From: Burkholderiales bacterium C2
GTDB lineage: Bacteria; Pseudomonadota; Gammaproteobacteria; Burkholderiales; Burkholderiaceae_C
Assembly: GCA_005503085.1 (NCBI GenBank)
Contig: SCOI01000007.1
Span: 1-64,000 of the forward strand
Reading direction: 5' to 3'
DNA length: 64,000 nucleotides
The first letter of the stretch is position 1; every line of letters begins with the position of its first letter. A program made the position numbers and the translations under genes. The notes beneath the pieces were generated by a model. It was given only the letters and a program-made list of their open reading frames with translations. It was not told the origin of the DNA and did not search any database. This document shows positions 8,081 through 17,066 of this stretch, piece by piece.

Positions 8081-9916
8081 TTATGGACGCACCACGAGCG
8101 GCTCCGCCGTGATCGGACTGCGCATGCTGGCAAGCCAGGCGCGGCGATCTCCGAGATTGACGAATCGTGTTGCGCCCATGTTGTTGACCAGCCGTCGAGC
8201 AAGCACGGGTGCCGCGACGCTCGTGCCCGCCATAGGCACCAGGGTGTCGCTGCACACGCCTGTTGCATAGAGACCACCAAAGGTCGTGCCCTCTTCTGAT
8301 GCGCCATAAGCATCGACGCCGCGTCGCCAGCGCCAGTCAGGTGTCAAGCTGCCGCCCGGCGAGTAGGTCGCCAGGGCATCGCTGCGCAGACAGGCTGCGC
8401 CCACCACGACAACGCCTGCCGAGGTCGCCAGATCGCTGAGAGCGCCGTCGCCGAAAATGCTGAAGCCTCGGTCGCTCGAGGTTTCCAATCTGGATTGAGG
8501 TTCACCCGACGTCGTTTGCCTAGGGTCATCACGCTGGATCCATGCATCCAGCATGACCTGTTCTTCCGAGGATTGATTGCGCAGCCGGAGCGTCCAAAGC
8601 CCAGCGTTGCTCTGCGTTGCCGGGCCCAGCCCTGCAACCGTGGACAGGATCATCATGTCCTGCCCGACCGACTTTGGCCCACCTGCTTCAAAGGCGGCCA
8701 AGCAAACCTCCGTCGGCACATTGGGGATGGCTGGCAGGCACGCATGCTGTCCGCTTGTCAGGGGCCCCAGACAACGGAGCCCATCCGGCGCAATCAGTTC
8801 GACATCGAGTTGGCTGGGTGCTCCGCCGTGAGTGCAGCGCCCCCATAGCTCAAGGAAGCTGTCGGTCGGGTCTCCGTGCGCGATCCGCCAGCCCAGTTCC
8901 AGTTGACTGCCTGGAGTCAAAGTGGCGCGTGCATGCAGGCGCTCGCCGCGCGCATTGCCAGCCGCGACTGTGATCAGCAAACGCGGCGTCTCCTTCAGAA
9001 TCTCGTCCAGGGCAAGCTCCAGCAGTGAACTGCCGTCATGCGGTCCGGCCAACGCCCCAATGCTGATATTGATCAGCACGGGAGCATCGGGGTCAGCTTT
9101 AGCGAGGATGTAGTGAACGGCATCGATCAGGTAGGCCCCACTGGATGCACCGGTGACATCGCCAATCTTCGGTCTCGGCACATCAACGAACACCAAGTCG
9201 CACTGCTGCGCCAAGTCCGGGCGGGATGGCTTGGCACTCAAGGCGGGTGCAGGTGCTCTCACCACACCGGCGAGAGTGTCGAGCACATGCGTGCCGTGCG
9301 CGCTCTGCTGCAAGAATGCGCCTCCCTGTTGCATCAGGTACTGAGCCAGCCGATAGCTCGCAGCCTCATCGTTGCTGGCAATTTGTTCATTGATCGCCGC
9401 ACCGTCCAGTTCTCCGCCATAGCCAAATTCAGGTGGTACAGGCCAGCCGACGGCTGCGGGCAAGTCTTGGCGCCACAAACCCAATAGGCGAGTTTTGCTC
9501 GGGTCGTCTGGGTTGCGAAAGGCGGTGTTGAGGTAGGCACAGTCGTTGTCGATAACTCCGATTACCGGACGCAGCGACTGCGTACGCGGCGGTGGGGGCG
9601 ATCCTGTTGCTTGAGCGGCCCACGCGACAGGGGGCCTATCAATGGGCAGGGCCATCATCATTGAATCGACCGAGTCCTGCAGCTGACCAATGTCGTGGAT
9701 GGCCGCCCATACAGTCATGAAGGGACCGGTCGACCGGACATGATGGGGTGAGACAAAGAAGGACTTGCCAAGAGCGGCGCGCTGCGCTTCGGACACTCGC
9801 ACCAGGAACGGAATCAACAGTGCCGCACCATGGCGCTGGCAGGCTGCATGACCGGAAAACTGGGTCAGATGACTCCACTGCAGATAGGGGTCGGGATAGA
9901 GATTGGTGCTTGCCAT
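8081..9916 (-). CDS. S8 family (subtilisin-like) serine peptidase, cytoplasmic
   Basis: A 611-residue peptidase with a complete subtilisin triad: Asp123 (GVIDNDCAYLN), His207 (SAHGTHVLD) and Ser566 (MAGTSVAAP), with the oxyanion Asn321 (TVAAGNARG). About 150 residues separate Asn321 from the final domain (roughly 340-460), giving an inserted beta-rich region (ELWGRCTHGG...LRLRNQSSEEQ) typical of larger S8 subtilases. No signal peptide or membrane segment is present (MASTNLYPDPYLQWSHL), so it should act inside the cell. The ATG at 9916 has a good RBS (GGAAG) and lies 13 bp after the PAP2 gene stop; it is the last gene of the cyclase-PAP2-S8 operon. GC content is lower than in the flanks. Confidence 0.92.
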   Translation of the reverse strand: MASTNLYPDPYLQWSHLTQFSGHAACQRHGAALLIPFLVRVSEAQRAALGKSFFVSPHHVRSTGPFMTVWAAIHDIGQLQDSVDSMMMALPIDRPPVAWAAQATGSPPPPRTQSLRPVIGVIDNDCAYLNTAFRNPDDPSKTRLLGLWRQDLPAAVGWPVPPEFGYGGELDGAAINEQIASNDEAASYRLAQYLMQQGGAFLQQSAHGTHVLDTLAGVVRAPAPALSAKPSRPDLAQQCDLVFVDVPRPKIGDVTGASSGAYLIDAVHYILAKADPDAPVLINISIGALAGPHDGSSLLELALDEILKETPRLLITVAAGNARGERLHARATLTPGSQLELGWRIAHGDPTDSFLELWGRCTHGGAPSQLDVELIAPDGLRCLGPLTSGQHACLPAIPNVPTEVCLAAFEAGGPKSVGQDMMILSTVAGLGPATQSNAGLWTLRLRNQSSEEQVMLDAWIQRDDPRQTTSGEPQSRLETSSDRGFSIFGDGALSDLATSAGVVVVGAACLRSDALATYSPGGSLTPDWRWRRGVDAYGASEEGTTFGGLYATGVCSDTLVPMAGTSVAAPVLARRLVNNMGATRFVNLGDRRAWLASMRSPITAEPLVVRP

Positions 9917-9929
9917 GGTCGGCTTCCGT

Positions 9930-11063
9930 TCAGGACCATTCGCTCTTGGCTTGCTCCCACAGATCGCACCAAACCGGGAAGGACACAGCTGCATCGGCGA
10001 CATCAACTGGGCTGAGCGAAACCAAGGGTGCTGCCTCGTTGAATGAGGCCGTCGCTCCGGCCGCGCTGCCCGTCAGCGCAGTGGCAGGGAATGAACCGGC
10101 GCCCCAGGAATCGGCCTGCCCCGCTGTAGCGAGCAGGTAGCTTGACAGCACGTCGCCAAGCTGCCGGCCGGCTTCAAGATCGACGGGGAAATGCAGACCT
10201 GCGATCGCGCGATTCTCGGCAATTCGGAAGGCCAAGCGGCGGAGATAGTTCCTCACATGAGTGGGCGGCGCCATGTCACCGAGGAGATGGCCCAATAGTG
10301 CCGCAGTGACATGCGCCTCGACGGCATGCCCTGCCGGAAATGCCGGGTGCCGTGGCACTTCCAGAAGCGGCTGGACGGTGACCGAGTACTCGCTCGGTCT
10401 TGGGCAAGCCAAGGTGTGCTTGAAGTACATGCAGATCGCATAGCTGAACTGCAAGGCCAGTTGCAGGGCTTCCAGTGTGTGACGATGCCGGCCGGTTTGC
10501 AGATTCATGATGGATGCAAAGTAGGCCAGCGGAGGTGCTACCTGGGTCAATATCTCGGGGGCCCGGCTGTCACGTGCACTCACCATGGCATCCATCAACT
10601 GCAACTGGCCTTCGAAGAACCCGCGATCAGGCCGGTTCATCGTGAAAAGCGGATAGACCTGACCGTTGAAGTCGGTGGCCTGGACCTGAGCCTGATGGCC
10701 GTTGCGGTCGAACGCCACCGAGCCGAGCAGTTCGCTCATGATGAGAGCTGCTCGCACCGCAGGACCATGGCGGCGCGCACTGCTTGCCTGAGATAGGGGT
10801 GGGAGGGATGACCATGCCGAACCTCGGTCACCAGCACCGCCCAAGGTGACCGGCCTCTGTCCACGCAGAATTTCGGTTCGCGTCGCCAGCAGCGCAGCCG
10901 TCAACATCCCATTGCCGGGGAAGCCATCGAACCCGTAGGCTTCCATACTGTTGCTGTAGGCGTAGGCATTACTACCCGTATAGGCGTTGGTGCCCGTGTA
11001 GGCGTAGGCATTGTTCCCCGTGTAGGCGAACGGACCAACTGTTGAGAAAGCTCCTGTGGACAT
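9930..11063 (-). CDS. soluble PAP2/vanadium-haloperoxidase-fold phosphatase with Tyr/Asn/Gly repeats
   Basis: A 377-residue protein with all three PAP2 motifs: K215-x6-R222-P223 (KHTLACPRP), P-A-G-H at 243-246 (FPAGH) and R285-x5-H291-x3-D295 (RAIAGLHFPVD). The family contains acid phosphatases, lipid phosphate phosphatases and vanadium haloperoxidases. There is no signal peptide and no clear set of membrane helices, so it looks soluble and closer to the haloperoxidase/bacterial acid phosphatase branch. Residues 12-38 are a low-complexity repeat of AYTGxNAY units. It starts 30 bp after the cyclase gene stop and ends 13 bp before the subtilase start, so the three genes form one operon. Confidence 0.88.
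   Translation of the reverse strand: MSTGAFSTVGPFAYTGNNAYAYTGTNAYTGSNAYAYSNSMEAYGFDGFPGNGMLTAALLATRTEILRGQRPVTLGGAGDRGSAWSSLPPLSQASSARRHGPAVRAALIMSELLGSVAFDRNGHQAQVQATDFNGQVYPLFTMNRPDRGFFEGQLQLMDAMVSARDSRAPEILTQVAPPLAYFASIMNLQTGRHRHTLEALQLALQFSYAICMYFKHTLACPRPSEYSVTVQPLLEVPRHPAFPAGHAVEAHVTAALLGHLLGDMAPPTHVRNYLRRLAFRIAENRAIAGLHFPVDLEAGRQLGDVLSSYLLATAGQADSWGAGSFPATALTGSAAGATASFNEAAPLVSLSPVDVADAAVSFPVWCDLWEQAKSEWS
10950..11030 (-). repeat. in-frame repeat coding AYTGxNAY units
   Basis: The DNA coding residues 12-38 of the PAP2 protein holds imperfect repeats of about 18-24 bp (on the plus strand, variants of GTAGGCGTAGGCATT and GCCCGTGTAGGC). They encode FAYTGNNA, YAYTGTNA, YTGSNA and YAYSNS. 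Lengths are multiples of three, so copy number can change without breaking the frame. Confidence 0.75.
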
Positions 11064-11093
11064 GGCGTGCTCCGACGGTAAAGGAGGGGCTGA

Positions 11094-12917
11094 CTAGCGC
11101 TGCGGTAGGCCGGCTTGCCTCAAGGCTTGGGCGCAGCGGTTTGCAAATGCGGTTCCTCGGCCGGGATAGTTTCTTTCGAAAGCATCTACCGAGTAGCGTG
11201 GATCTATCGCAAGCAAGCCCTGGACCGACAGCTTGGCGGCGTCGACATCGCCCTGTAGCAACTGCGCAATGGCAAGCGTGCGATAGGTCGGCATATGCCG
11301 CCGGTTCAGTCGCAAAGACAACTCAGCGGTGCTGACGGACTCCGCCAGTTGGTTGGCGGACAGCATTGCATGAGCTGAAAAAGTCTCGAAGAAATACCGC
11401 ATCGGATCCAGCGGAGACAACTTGATGGCCTGCCTAGCGGCGTCGACGGCAGCTGCGCCTTGATCGCGATAGGCGTACAAGGCCGACATGAACAGCCACG
11501 CCAAGGGTTCGCTGGAGTTGGCAGCGAGGGCCTCGGTATAGCGCTGCTCCGCTCTCTCAAGATCTTTATCAATCAACGCGGCGACCAAGCCATCGATGGA
11601 CAGAGCCAGAGGATGCGATGGGTACAGCCTCAACGCACTCTGGGTTCGTTGGTGTGCAAGCCTGACCTCGATGTCAGGAGCGGTTGTCCAAGCCTGAACC
11701 AGACTCATGACGTGCCACTTTGCCTGCCAGGCGAGGACGTCCGGCGATCGGGGGTGCCGGTACAGCAACTTCTCAAGGCAGGCATGTGAGCGCTGAAAGT
11801 CCTGGGCCGTCGAGTGGTGCATCAAGGCGATGGCGCTGAATAGAAGCACATGCGAGTCCACCGCATCCAGTCCGAGACCACGGCTTTGTTCGACGGCATT
11901 TGCGAAAAGCACGCGAGCGACGTCCTGTGCAACTTTGTTCCCCACTGGATTTGCGTCGGACAGAATTTGTGCCTGTTCGATTTCCATGCTGTCGGCCCAC
12001 ATGAGTGACCCGGTATGCACATCGGTCAACTCAAGACTGATAAGAACGGTTGATCCCCGCATGAAGCATTTTCCGGAAATGACATAGCGGGCGTCGAACA
12101 TCGTTCTCAGGCCTTGAAGGTCCACCCGACGTCCTCGCAGTGCTGCCGCAGACAGTTGCGATATGACCCGCCAAGCAGCGCAGCGTGAGAGGGCGCGTGT
12201 GATCTCGTCAGCGATGAGATCCCCAAACAGGGCGCCATGCGAACCCGGTGTCAGTGTGGTGAAGGGCAACACCAAAATGACCGACCTGGTATCAGGCGGG
12301 GGCTCGAATGCAGGCATTGCGGCATCATTCGCGCTGCTGCTCAGCGCGAAGCACTGGCGCGGCGCATCAAGGTGTTTGAAGTACTTCTCGCCGAGGTCCT
12401 CGACACGGGCATCCAACTCATGGACCAGGGCATCACGGATCTCGGCGGAAACGACAAACGTTCCAGGTTCAGCGCTGGCGGCAAACCTTGCGGCCAAATT
12501 GACTCCCGATCCATAGACGTCATAGCGATCAATACTCACGGCGCCGACATGCGCACCAATGCGTAGTAAAAGTGCCTGGCTCGCGGATTTGCCCTGGTTG
12601 ATCAATGGCAAGCGACGTTGGAGTTCAAATGTCGCTTTGACGGCGCTCAACACCTCATCGAACTCCAGCAACATCCCGTCGCCAAGACTCTTCACCATGC
12701 GCCCCTGATGGGCGGGCAAGACCTGACTCCGGACCTCATGCACGAACCGCCGCCAGCGGTCGATGACATCGGCCTCGTTGGCCTGCATCAAGCGCACTGA
12801 TTCGACGACATCCACCACCACAATGGTTTTGGTGGCTCGAACCAGTTCGGGCCAACCCTCTCCCTGTGAGTCGGTGGTGCTCATCGTGACCGCACAATCT
12901 GTTACCTTCATCCCCAT
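11094..12917 (-). CDS. class III adenylate/guanylate cyclase with TolB-like and TPR domains
   Basis: A 607-residue cytoplasmic protein. The N-terminal class III cyclase domain (about 28-195) keeps metal-binding Asp36 (VVVDVVESV) and Asp80 (SLGDG), the purine-contact Lys76 and the transition-state pair Asn140/Arg144 (VNLAAR); the second purine-specifying position is Ser in YGSGVN rather than Asp. Residues about 210-325 resemble the TolB/FlgO-like domain found in such cyclases (ILVLPFTTLTPGSHGALFGDLIADEI), and the rest is TPR-rich. It is the first gene of the operon with the PAP2 and S8 proteins. ATG 12917 is used; ATG 12911 and 12884 are also possible, as no RBS is clear. Confidence 0.88.
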   Translation of the reverse strand: MGMKVTDCAVTMSTTDSQGEGWPELVRATKTIVVVDVVESVRLMQANEADVIDRWRRFVHEVRSQVLPAHQGRMVKSLGDGMLLEFDEVLSAVKATFELQRRLPLINQGKSASQALLLRIGAHVGAVSIDRYDVYGSGVNLAARFAASAEPGTFVVSAEIRDALVHELDARVEDLGEKYFKHLDAPRQCFALSSSANDAAMPAFEPPPDTRSVILVLPFTTLTPGSHGALFGDLIADEITRALSRCAAWRVISQLSAAALRGRRVDLQGLRTMFDARYVISGKCFMRGSTVLISLELTDVHTGSLMWADSMEIEQAQILSDANPVGNKVAQDVARVLFANAVEQSRGLGLDAVDSHVLLFSAIALMHHSTAQDFQRSHACLEKLLYRHPRSPDVLAWQAKWHVMSLVQAWTTAPDIEVRLAHQRTQSALRLYPSHPLALSIDGLVAALIDKDLERAEQRYTEALAANSSEPLAWLFMSALYAYRDQGAAAVDAARQAIKLSPLDPMRYFFETFSAHAMLSANQLAESVSTAELSLRLNRRHMPTYRTLAIAQLLQGDVDAAKLSVQGLLAIDPRYSVDAFERNYPGRGTAFANRCAQALRQAGLPQR

Positions 12918-12977
12918 TCTGGGGGACGGGTGTTCGGGTCGGGCAGGGGTTTGCGAGAACCTAGTTCTAGGGAAGGG

Positions 12978-13415
12978 TCAGGTCTTTCCCTGCCCATGGC
13001 AGGCACAGGCCTCGCCATGGGCGGCCGCCACCAGCTCTTCCAGGATGCCGCAGCCATGGGCGTCGTGATCGGCGTCGCAGCGCGCCTTCAATGCCACCAG
13101 CTGCTTCTCCAGCGCCTGCATGCTGGCCAGGCGTGCCCGCACCTTGGCCAGTTGCGCCTCGACCAGGCCATCGACACTGGCGAGCTGGGCCGGGTCCTGG
13201 CTGTGCACGCTGGCCAGCAGCAGGGTCACATCGGCCAGCGACATGTCCAGCGCCCGGCAGTGGCGGATGAAGGCCAGGCGCTCCAGATGTGGCTGCGCAT
13301 AGTCGCGGTAGCCGTTGGCGCTGCGCGCCGGGCCGGGCAGCAGGCCGCTCTTCTCGTAGAAGCGGATGGTCTCGATATCGACCCCGGTGGCCTGGCTGAG
13401 TGCTCCGATGCGCAT
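12978..13415 (-). CDS. MerR family regulator, Cd(II)/Pb(II)-responsive type
   Basis: A 145-residue regulator. The N-terminal winged helix reads MRIGALSQATGVDIETIRFYEKSGLLP, then GYRDYAQPHLERLAFIRHCRALDMSL and a long dimerisation helix. The C-terminus matches the CadR/PbrR type: Cys113 (ARCDADHDAHGCG) and Cys122, followed by a tail with Cys137, Cys139 and His140. The first metal-ligand Cys of classic CadR/PbrR (near 77) is not present, so metal choice is uncertain. ATG 13415 has a good RBS (AAAGGA). No metal efflux gene is next to it; the divergent gene is a cyclase-ATPase. Confidence 0.88.
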   Translation of the reverse strand: MRIGALSQATGVDIETIRFYEKSGLLPGPARSANGYRDYAQPHLERLAFIRHCRALDMSLADVTLLLASVHSQDPAQLASVDGLVEAQLAKVRARLASMQALEKQLVALKARCDADHDAHGCGILEELVAAAHGEACACHGQGKT

Positions 13416-13449
13416 GGCGGCTGGTCCTTTCGCAGCCAGCATAGCGTGA

Positions 13450-13466
13450 CTGTGGAGCCGCTACAG
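13450..13466. promoter_or_regulatory. possible MerR-type operator
   Basis: An imperfect dyad, CTGTGGAGCCGCTACAG, resembles MerR-family operators that lie in the long spacer of a promoter. It sits 35 bp upstream of the MerR gene start, in the right place for autoregulation, but the -35 and -10 elements around it are weak. Confidence 0.35.
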
Positions 13467-13586
13467 GCTTGCCGGCCAGTCCTTTTGGGGCCAGGTCGAT
13501 AAAGACGGGGACAGGATTGGCGGAACAACGGGTGCCGGGTCGCGCCATCCGCCTCTAAACTCGGCCGCTGCATCGAGGGTCCGAGC

Positions 13587-13667
13587 ATGAGTCTGTGCAA
13601 CCGACATCGAACCGCGGCAACCGCCACATCACACACCCGGCCGGGCCGCAAGGCTCTGGGCTCATGA
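13587..13667 (+). CDS. possible 26-residue upstream ORF coupled to the cyclase gene
   Basis: ATG at 13587 has a fair RBS (GAGGG, 8 bases upstream) and opens a 26-codon frame, beginning MSLCNRHRTAATATSHT, whose TGA (13665-13667) overlaps the ATG of the cyclase-ATPase gene at 13664. The ATGA overlap suggests translational coupling. The peptide is Arg/His/Thr-rich and resembles nothing I recognise. The overlap could be chance. Confidence 0.3.
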   Translation: MSLCNRHRTAATATSHTRPGRKALGS

Positions 13668-16600
13668 GCGGCCCAGCGGCCGGGCCGCCCCAGTCACTGC
13701 AGGCGCTGCAGGCGGCCATCGCGACGCTGGAGTCGCAGCGCGCCTTGCTGGGCGATGCCGTCGTTGATGTCGCGGTGGCCGGCCTGCAGGTTCAAGCACA
13801 GGCCTTGCAGGCTGCCGGCTCCGAGTCGACGCAGAGCCAGGCGCTGCGCCTGGTCAGCATCCTGTTCCTGGATGTGGTGGGTTCCACCGCGCTGGGCCAG
13901 CAGCTCGACCCGGAAGAGATCCATGCGGTGATGGATGGCGCGATGGCACGCTTCACCGGTGTGGTGCAGGCTCATGGCGGCCGTGTCCTGCAGTACGCGG
14001 GCGACAACCTGCTGGCCGGCTTCGGCGCCGACGAGGTGCGGGAAGACGATGCCGAGCGTGCCCTGCGCTGCGGTCTGGCGCTGCTGGCCGCCGGCCGCAG
14101 CGTGGCGCAGCAGGTGCAACAGGCGCACGGTCATCAGGGCTTTGATGTGCGGGTCGGCATTCATTCCGGCCAGGTGCTGCTGGGCGGTGGTGTCGATGCC
14201 GAGGGCACGATACGCGGCAGCGCGGTCAATATTGCCGCGCGCATGGAGCAGTGCGCGCCGCCCGGGGGGCTGCTGATCAGCCTGGACACCTACCGGCTGG
14301 TGCAGGACCGCTTCGATGTGCAGCAGGGCCAGGCCTTGCACATCAAGGGCGTCGACGCGCCGATGCTCACCTTTCGGGTCGAGCGCGAGCGCCCGCGCAG
14401 CGCGCAGCAGCTGCGGCATGGCCTGGATGCCGTCAACGCCGGCCTGGTGGGGCGCGACGCCGATCTGGCAGAGATGCGGGCCGCGCTGGCCGCCGTGCAG
14501 ACCGGGCGGACCCAGCGGCAAATCACCGTCATCGGCGATGCCGGTCTGGGCAAGACGCGCCTGCTGGCCGAGTTCGAGGCCGGCCTGTCGACCCCGGGCG
14601 GCGGCCCCTTGCACGCCAGTGCCCATCCGCAGGGGCTGCATCAGCCCTACGGCGTGATCCGGGATCTGCTGTTCCGCTGTTTCGATGTGCAGGACAGCGA
14701 CCCCTTGGCGCTGGCCCAGGCCAAGCTGGCTGACGGCCTGGCGCCGCTGTTCGGCGAGCGGGCCGATGAACAGACCGCGCTGCTGGGCCAGCTGATCGGG
14801 CTGGACTACCGGGCCAGCCCCTTCATCGCCGGCATCCTGCAGGATGGTCGGCAGCTGCGGGCGCGCGCCCTGCATGCCTGGATCGAGTTTCTGCGCCTGT
14901 CCTGCGCGCGGCTGCCGCCGCCTGCCGTGCTGGTGCTGATGCTGGACGATCTGCACTGGGCCGATGAGGGCTCGCTCGATGCCATCGAGCAGCTGTGCGC
15001 CCTCGGTGGCGAGCTGCCGCTGCTGCTGCTGTGCGCCGCACGGCCCGAGCTGCTGGAGCGGCGGCCCGGCTGGGCTGAGGCCTGGCCGGCGTGCACCCGC
15101 CTGGCGCTGGCACCGCTGGATCTGACGGACCGCCAGACGCTGGCGCGCTCCCTGCTGCGCCAGCTGGGTGAGCCGGCGGGCGCCGCCGCACAGCAGCTGC
15201 AAACGCTGCTGATCGAGCGCACCGACGGCAACCCCTTCCATATGGAGGCGCTGCTGCAGATGCTGGTGGACCAGGGCGAGCTGGACATCTCCGCCACGCC
15301 TTGGCGGCTCGCCGCCGGAGGCCTGCAGCGCCTGCAAGTGCCCACCACGCTGGTGGGCGTGCTGCAGGCCCGGCTCGATGCGCTGCTGGTGCCGCAGCGG
15401 CGCGCGTTGCAGCAGGCCAGCGTGATCGGCGCCGTGTTCTGGGACGAGGCCCTGGCCGCGCTCGACGGCCATGCACCGGCAGCGCTGGGCGCGCTGAGCC
15501 AGCGCGGGCTGGTGTTGCCTCAGGACGGTGGCGCCTTCGCCGATGCGATGGAATTTGCCTTTCGGCACCATCTGCTGCATGACGTCACCTACGGCACGGT
15601 GCTCAAGCATGACCGGCGCGAGCAACACCGCTGCGCCGCGCTGTGGCTGGAGGCGCGCAGCGCGGGGCGCGGGGCGGAGTTCGCCGGCCTGATCGCCGAG
15701 CATTTCGAGCGCGCCGGCCTCCCCGACCGTGCCGCCGAACACTGGGCCCGGGCGGCCCAGGAAGCGGTCGCCCGCCATGCCGACAGCGCGGCGCTGGCCC
15801 ATGCCTGCCGCGCGCTGGCGCTGGATGCCGGCGCTGACCCGCAGCGGCGCTTCGCGATGCTGCGCGTGTGCACCCATGCGTGGTCGCGCCGCGGCGATGA
15901 GGCCGAGTATGAGCAGGCCGTCGCGGCGCTGGAAGCCGAGGCGGACGAACAGGATGACGCGGTGCTGCGCCTGACTGCCGCGCAGCACCGCATGCACCGC
16001 CTGTGCCAGAACGGCGACTACGAGCAGGCCCATGCCCTGGGCCTGAGCCGCCTGGCTGCGGCCGGTGAGCGGGCTCCGGCCGAGGCGGCCAAGGTGCACA
16101 GCACCTTGATCATGGCGCTGGGCCGGCAGGGTCGCCATGAGGAGGCGCGCCTGCATGCGCAGGCCGCGTTGACCCTCGCGCGTGCCTGCGAAGACAGCTA
16201 TACCGAGGCCTCCGTGCTGAACAATCTGAGCGTCGGCTATGCGGCCGAACGCCTTTTTCAGCAAGCTTTCGCCAGTGGCGAGCAGGCGCTGGCCAAATAC
16301 CGGAGCATCGGCAGCCGCTACGGCGAGGCCATCGCCTTGCTGAATCTGGCCTTCGCCGCCCAGCAGTGCGGCCTGGTGGAACAGTCCCGCGAGCAGCTGT
16401 GCCAGCTGCTGCAGCTCTGCGATGCCATTGATCACCGGCAGATCGGTGCGCAGGCGCGCTGCAATCTGGCCGGCGTGCTGGTCGAACTGGGGCAGGCGCC
16501 GCAAGCGCTGGACCATGCGCTCGATGGCATCCGCATGGCAGAGGGCATCGGCGACCGCTACATCCAATGCACCGGTCATGACGCCGCTTTTCAGGCTTGC

Positions 16601-16990
16601 TATCTGCTGGGTCGATGGCGCGAGGCCGTCGAGCATGGCCGGCTGGCGCAGGCCGGCCTGGCGGCCAGCGGCGAGCCGGCGCAAGCGCTGGCCTGCGAAG
16701 CCGGCGTCGCCTGCGCCTTGCAGCAGGCCGGTGACGACAGCGGCGCACGGGCCGGTGTCGAGGCCGTGCTGGCCGCGGTGGCCGGCCGCGGCGGCTGGCA
16801 GGACGACGAGGCGGACGCCGCCATCTGGTGCGCCCGCGTGCTGGCGCTGCAGCAGGACCCGCGATCCACCGCGACCCTGGCCGCCGCCCGACGCGGGCTG
16901 ATCGCGCAGGCGGCGATCTTCGAGGATCCGGTCGAACGTGCGCAGTTCCTGCAAGGGACGGCCCTGCGCCGCGAGCTGCAGCTGACCTGA
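13664..16990 (+). CDS. class III cyclase - AAA ATPase - TPR signalling protein
   Basis: A giant 1108-residue cytoplasmic protein of the cyclase/AAA_16/TPR type. The cyclase domain (about 60-240) keeps Asp70 (LFLDVVGST), Asp114 (YAGDN) and Asn189/Arg193 (VNIAAR), but the purine-contact Lys is Gln110 (VLQYAGD). An AAA/STAND ATPase follows, with Walker A at 290-298 (IGDAGLGKT) and Walker B near VLVLMLDDLHWAD. The C-terminal 450 residues are helical repeats of the TPR type. The start at 13664 is preferred to a GTG at 13595. It is followed after 76 bp by a second cyclase-ATPase gene. Confidence 0.88.
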   Translation: MSGPAAGPPQSLQALQAAIATLESQRALLGDAVVDVAVAGLQVQAQALQAAGSESTQSQALRLVSILFLDVVGSTALGQQLDPEEIHAVMDGAMARFTGVVQAHGGRVLQYAGDNLLAGFGADEVREDDAERALRCGLALLAAGRSVAQQVQQAHGHQGFDVRVGIHSGQVLLGGGVDAEGTIRGSAVNIAARMEQCAPPGGLLISLDTYRLVQDRFDVQQGQALHIKGVDAPMLTFRVERERPRSAQQLRHGLDAVNAGLVGRDADLAEMRAALAAVQTGRTQRQITVIGDAGLGKTRLLAEFEAGLSTPGGGPLHASAHPQGLHQPYGVIRDLLFRCFDVQDSDPLALAQAKLADGLAPLFGERADEQTALLGQLIGLDYRASPFIAGILQDGRQLRARALHAWIEFLRLSCARLPPPAVLVLMLDDLHWADEGSLDAIEQLCALGGELPLLLLCAARPELLERRPGWAEAWPACTRLALAPLDLTDRQTLARSLLRQLGEPAGAAAQQLQTLLIERTDGNPFHMEALLQMLVDQGELDISATPWRLAAGGLQRLQVPTTLVGVLQARLDALLVPQRRALQQASVIGAVFWDEALAALDGHAPAALGALSQRGLVLPQDGGAFADAMEFAFRHHLLHDVTYGTVLKHDRREQHRCAALWLEARSAGRGAEFAGLIAEHFERAGLPDRAAEHWARAAQEAVARHADSAALAHACRALALDAGADPQRRFAMLRVCTHAWSRRGDEAEYEQAVAALEAEADEQDDAVLRLTAAQHRMHRLCQNGDYEQAHALGLSRLAAAGERAPAEAAKVHSTLIMALGRQGRHEEARLHAQAALTLARACEDSYTEASVLNNLSVGYAAERLFQQAFASGEQALAKYRSIGSRYGEAIALLNLAFAAQQCGLVEQSREQLCQLLQLCDAIDHRQIGAQARCNLAGVLVELGQAPQALDHALDGIRMAEGIGDRYIQCTGHDAAFQACYLLGRWREAVEHGRLAQAGLAASGEPAQALACEAGVACALQQAGDDSGARAGVEAVLAAVAGRGGWQDDEADAAIWCARVLALQQDPRSTATLAAARRGLIAQAAIFEDPVERAQFLQGTALRRELQLT

Positions 16991-17066
16991 CGCGGCCGTT
17001 CACGCCCCGATGCCGCGAGTAAGTCCGGCATTGGCCGGACTCCTTTCTGTGGCATCGTCCCGGCCT

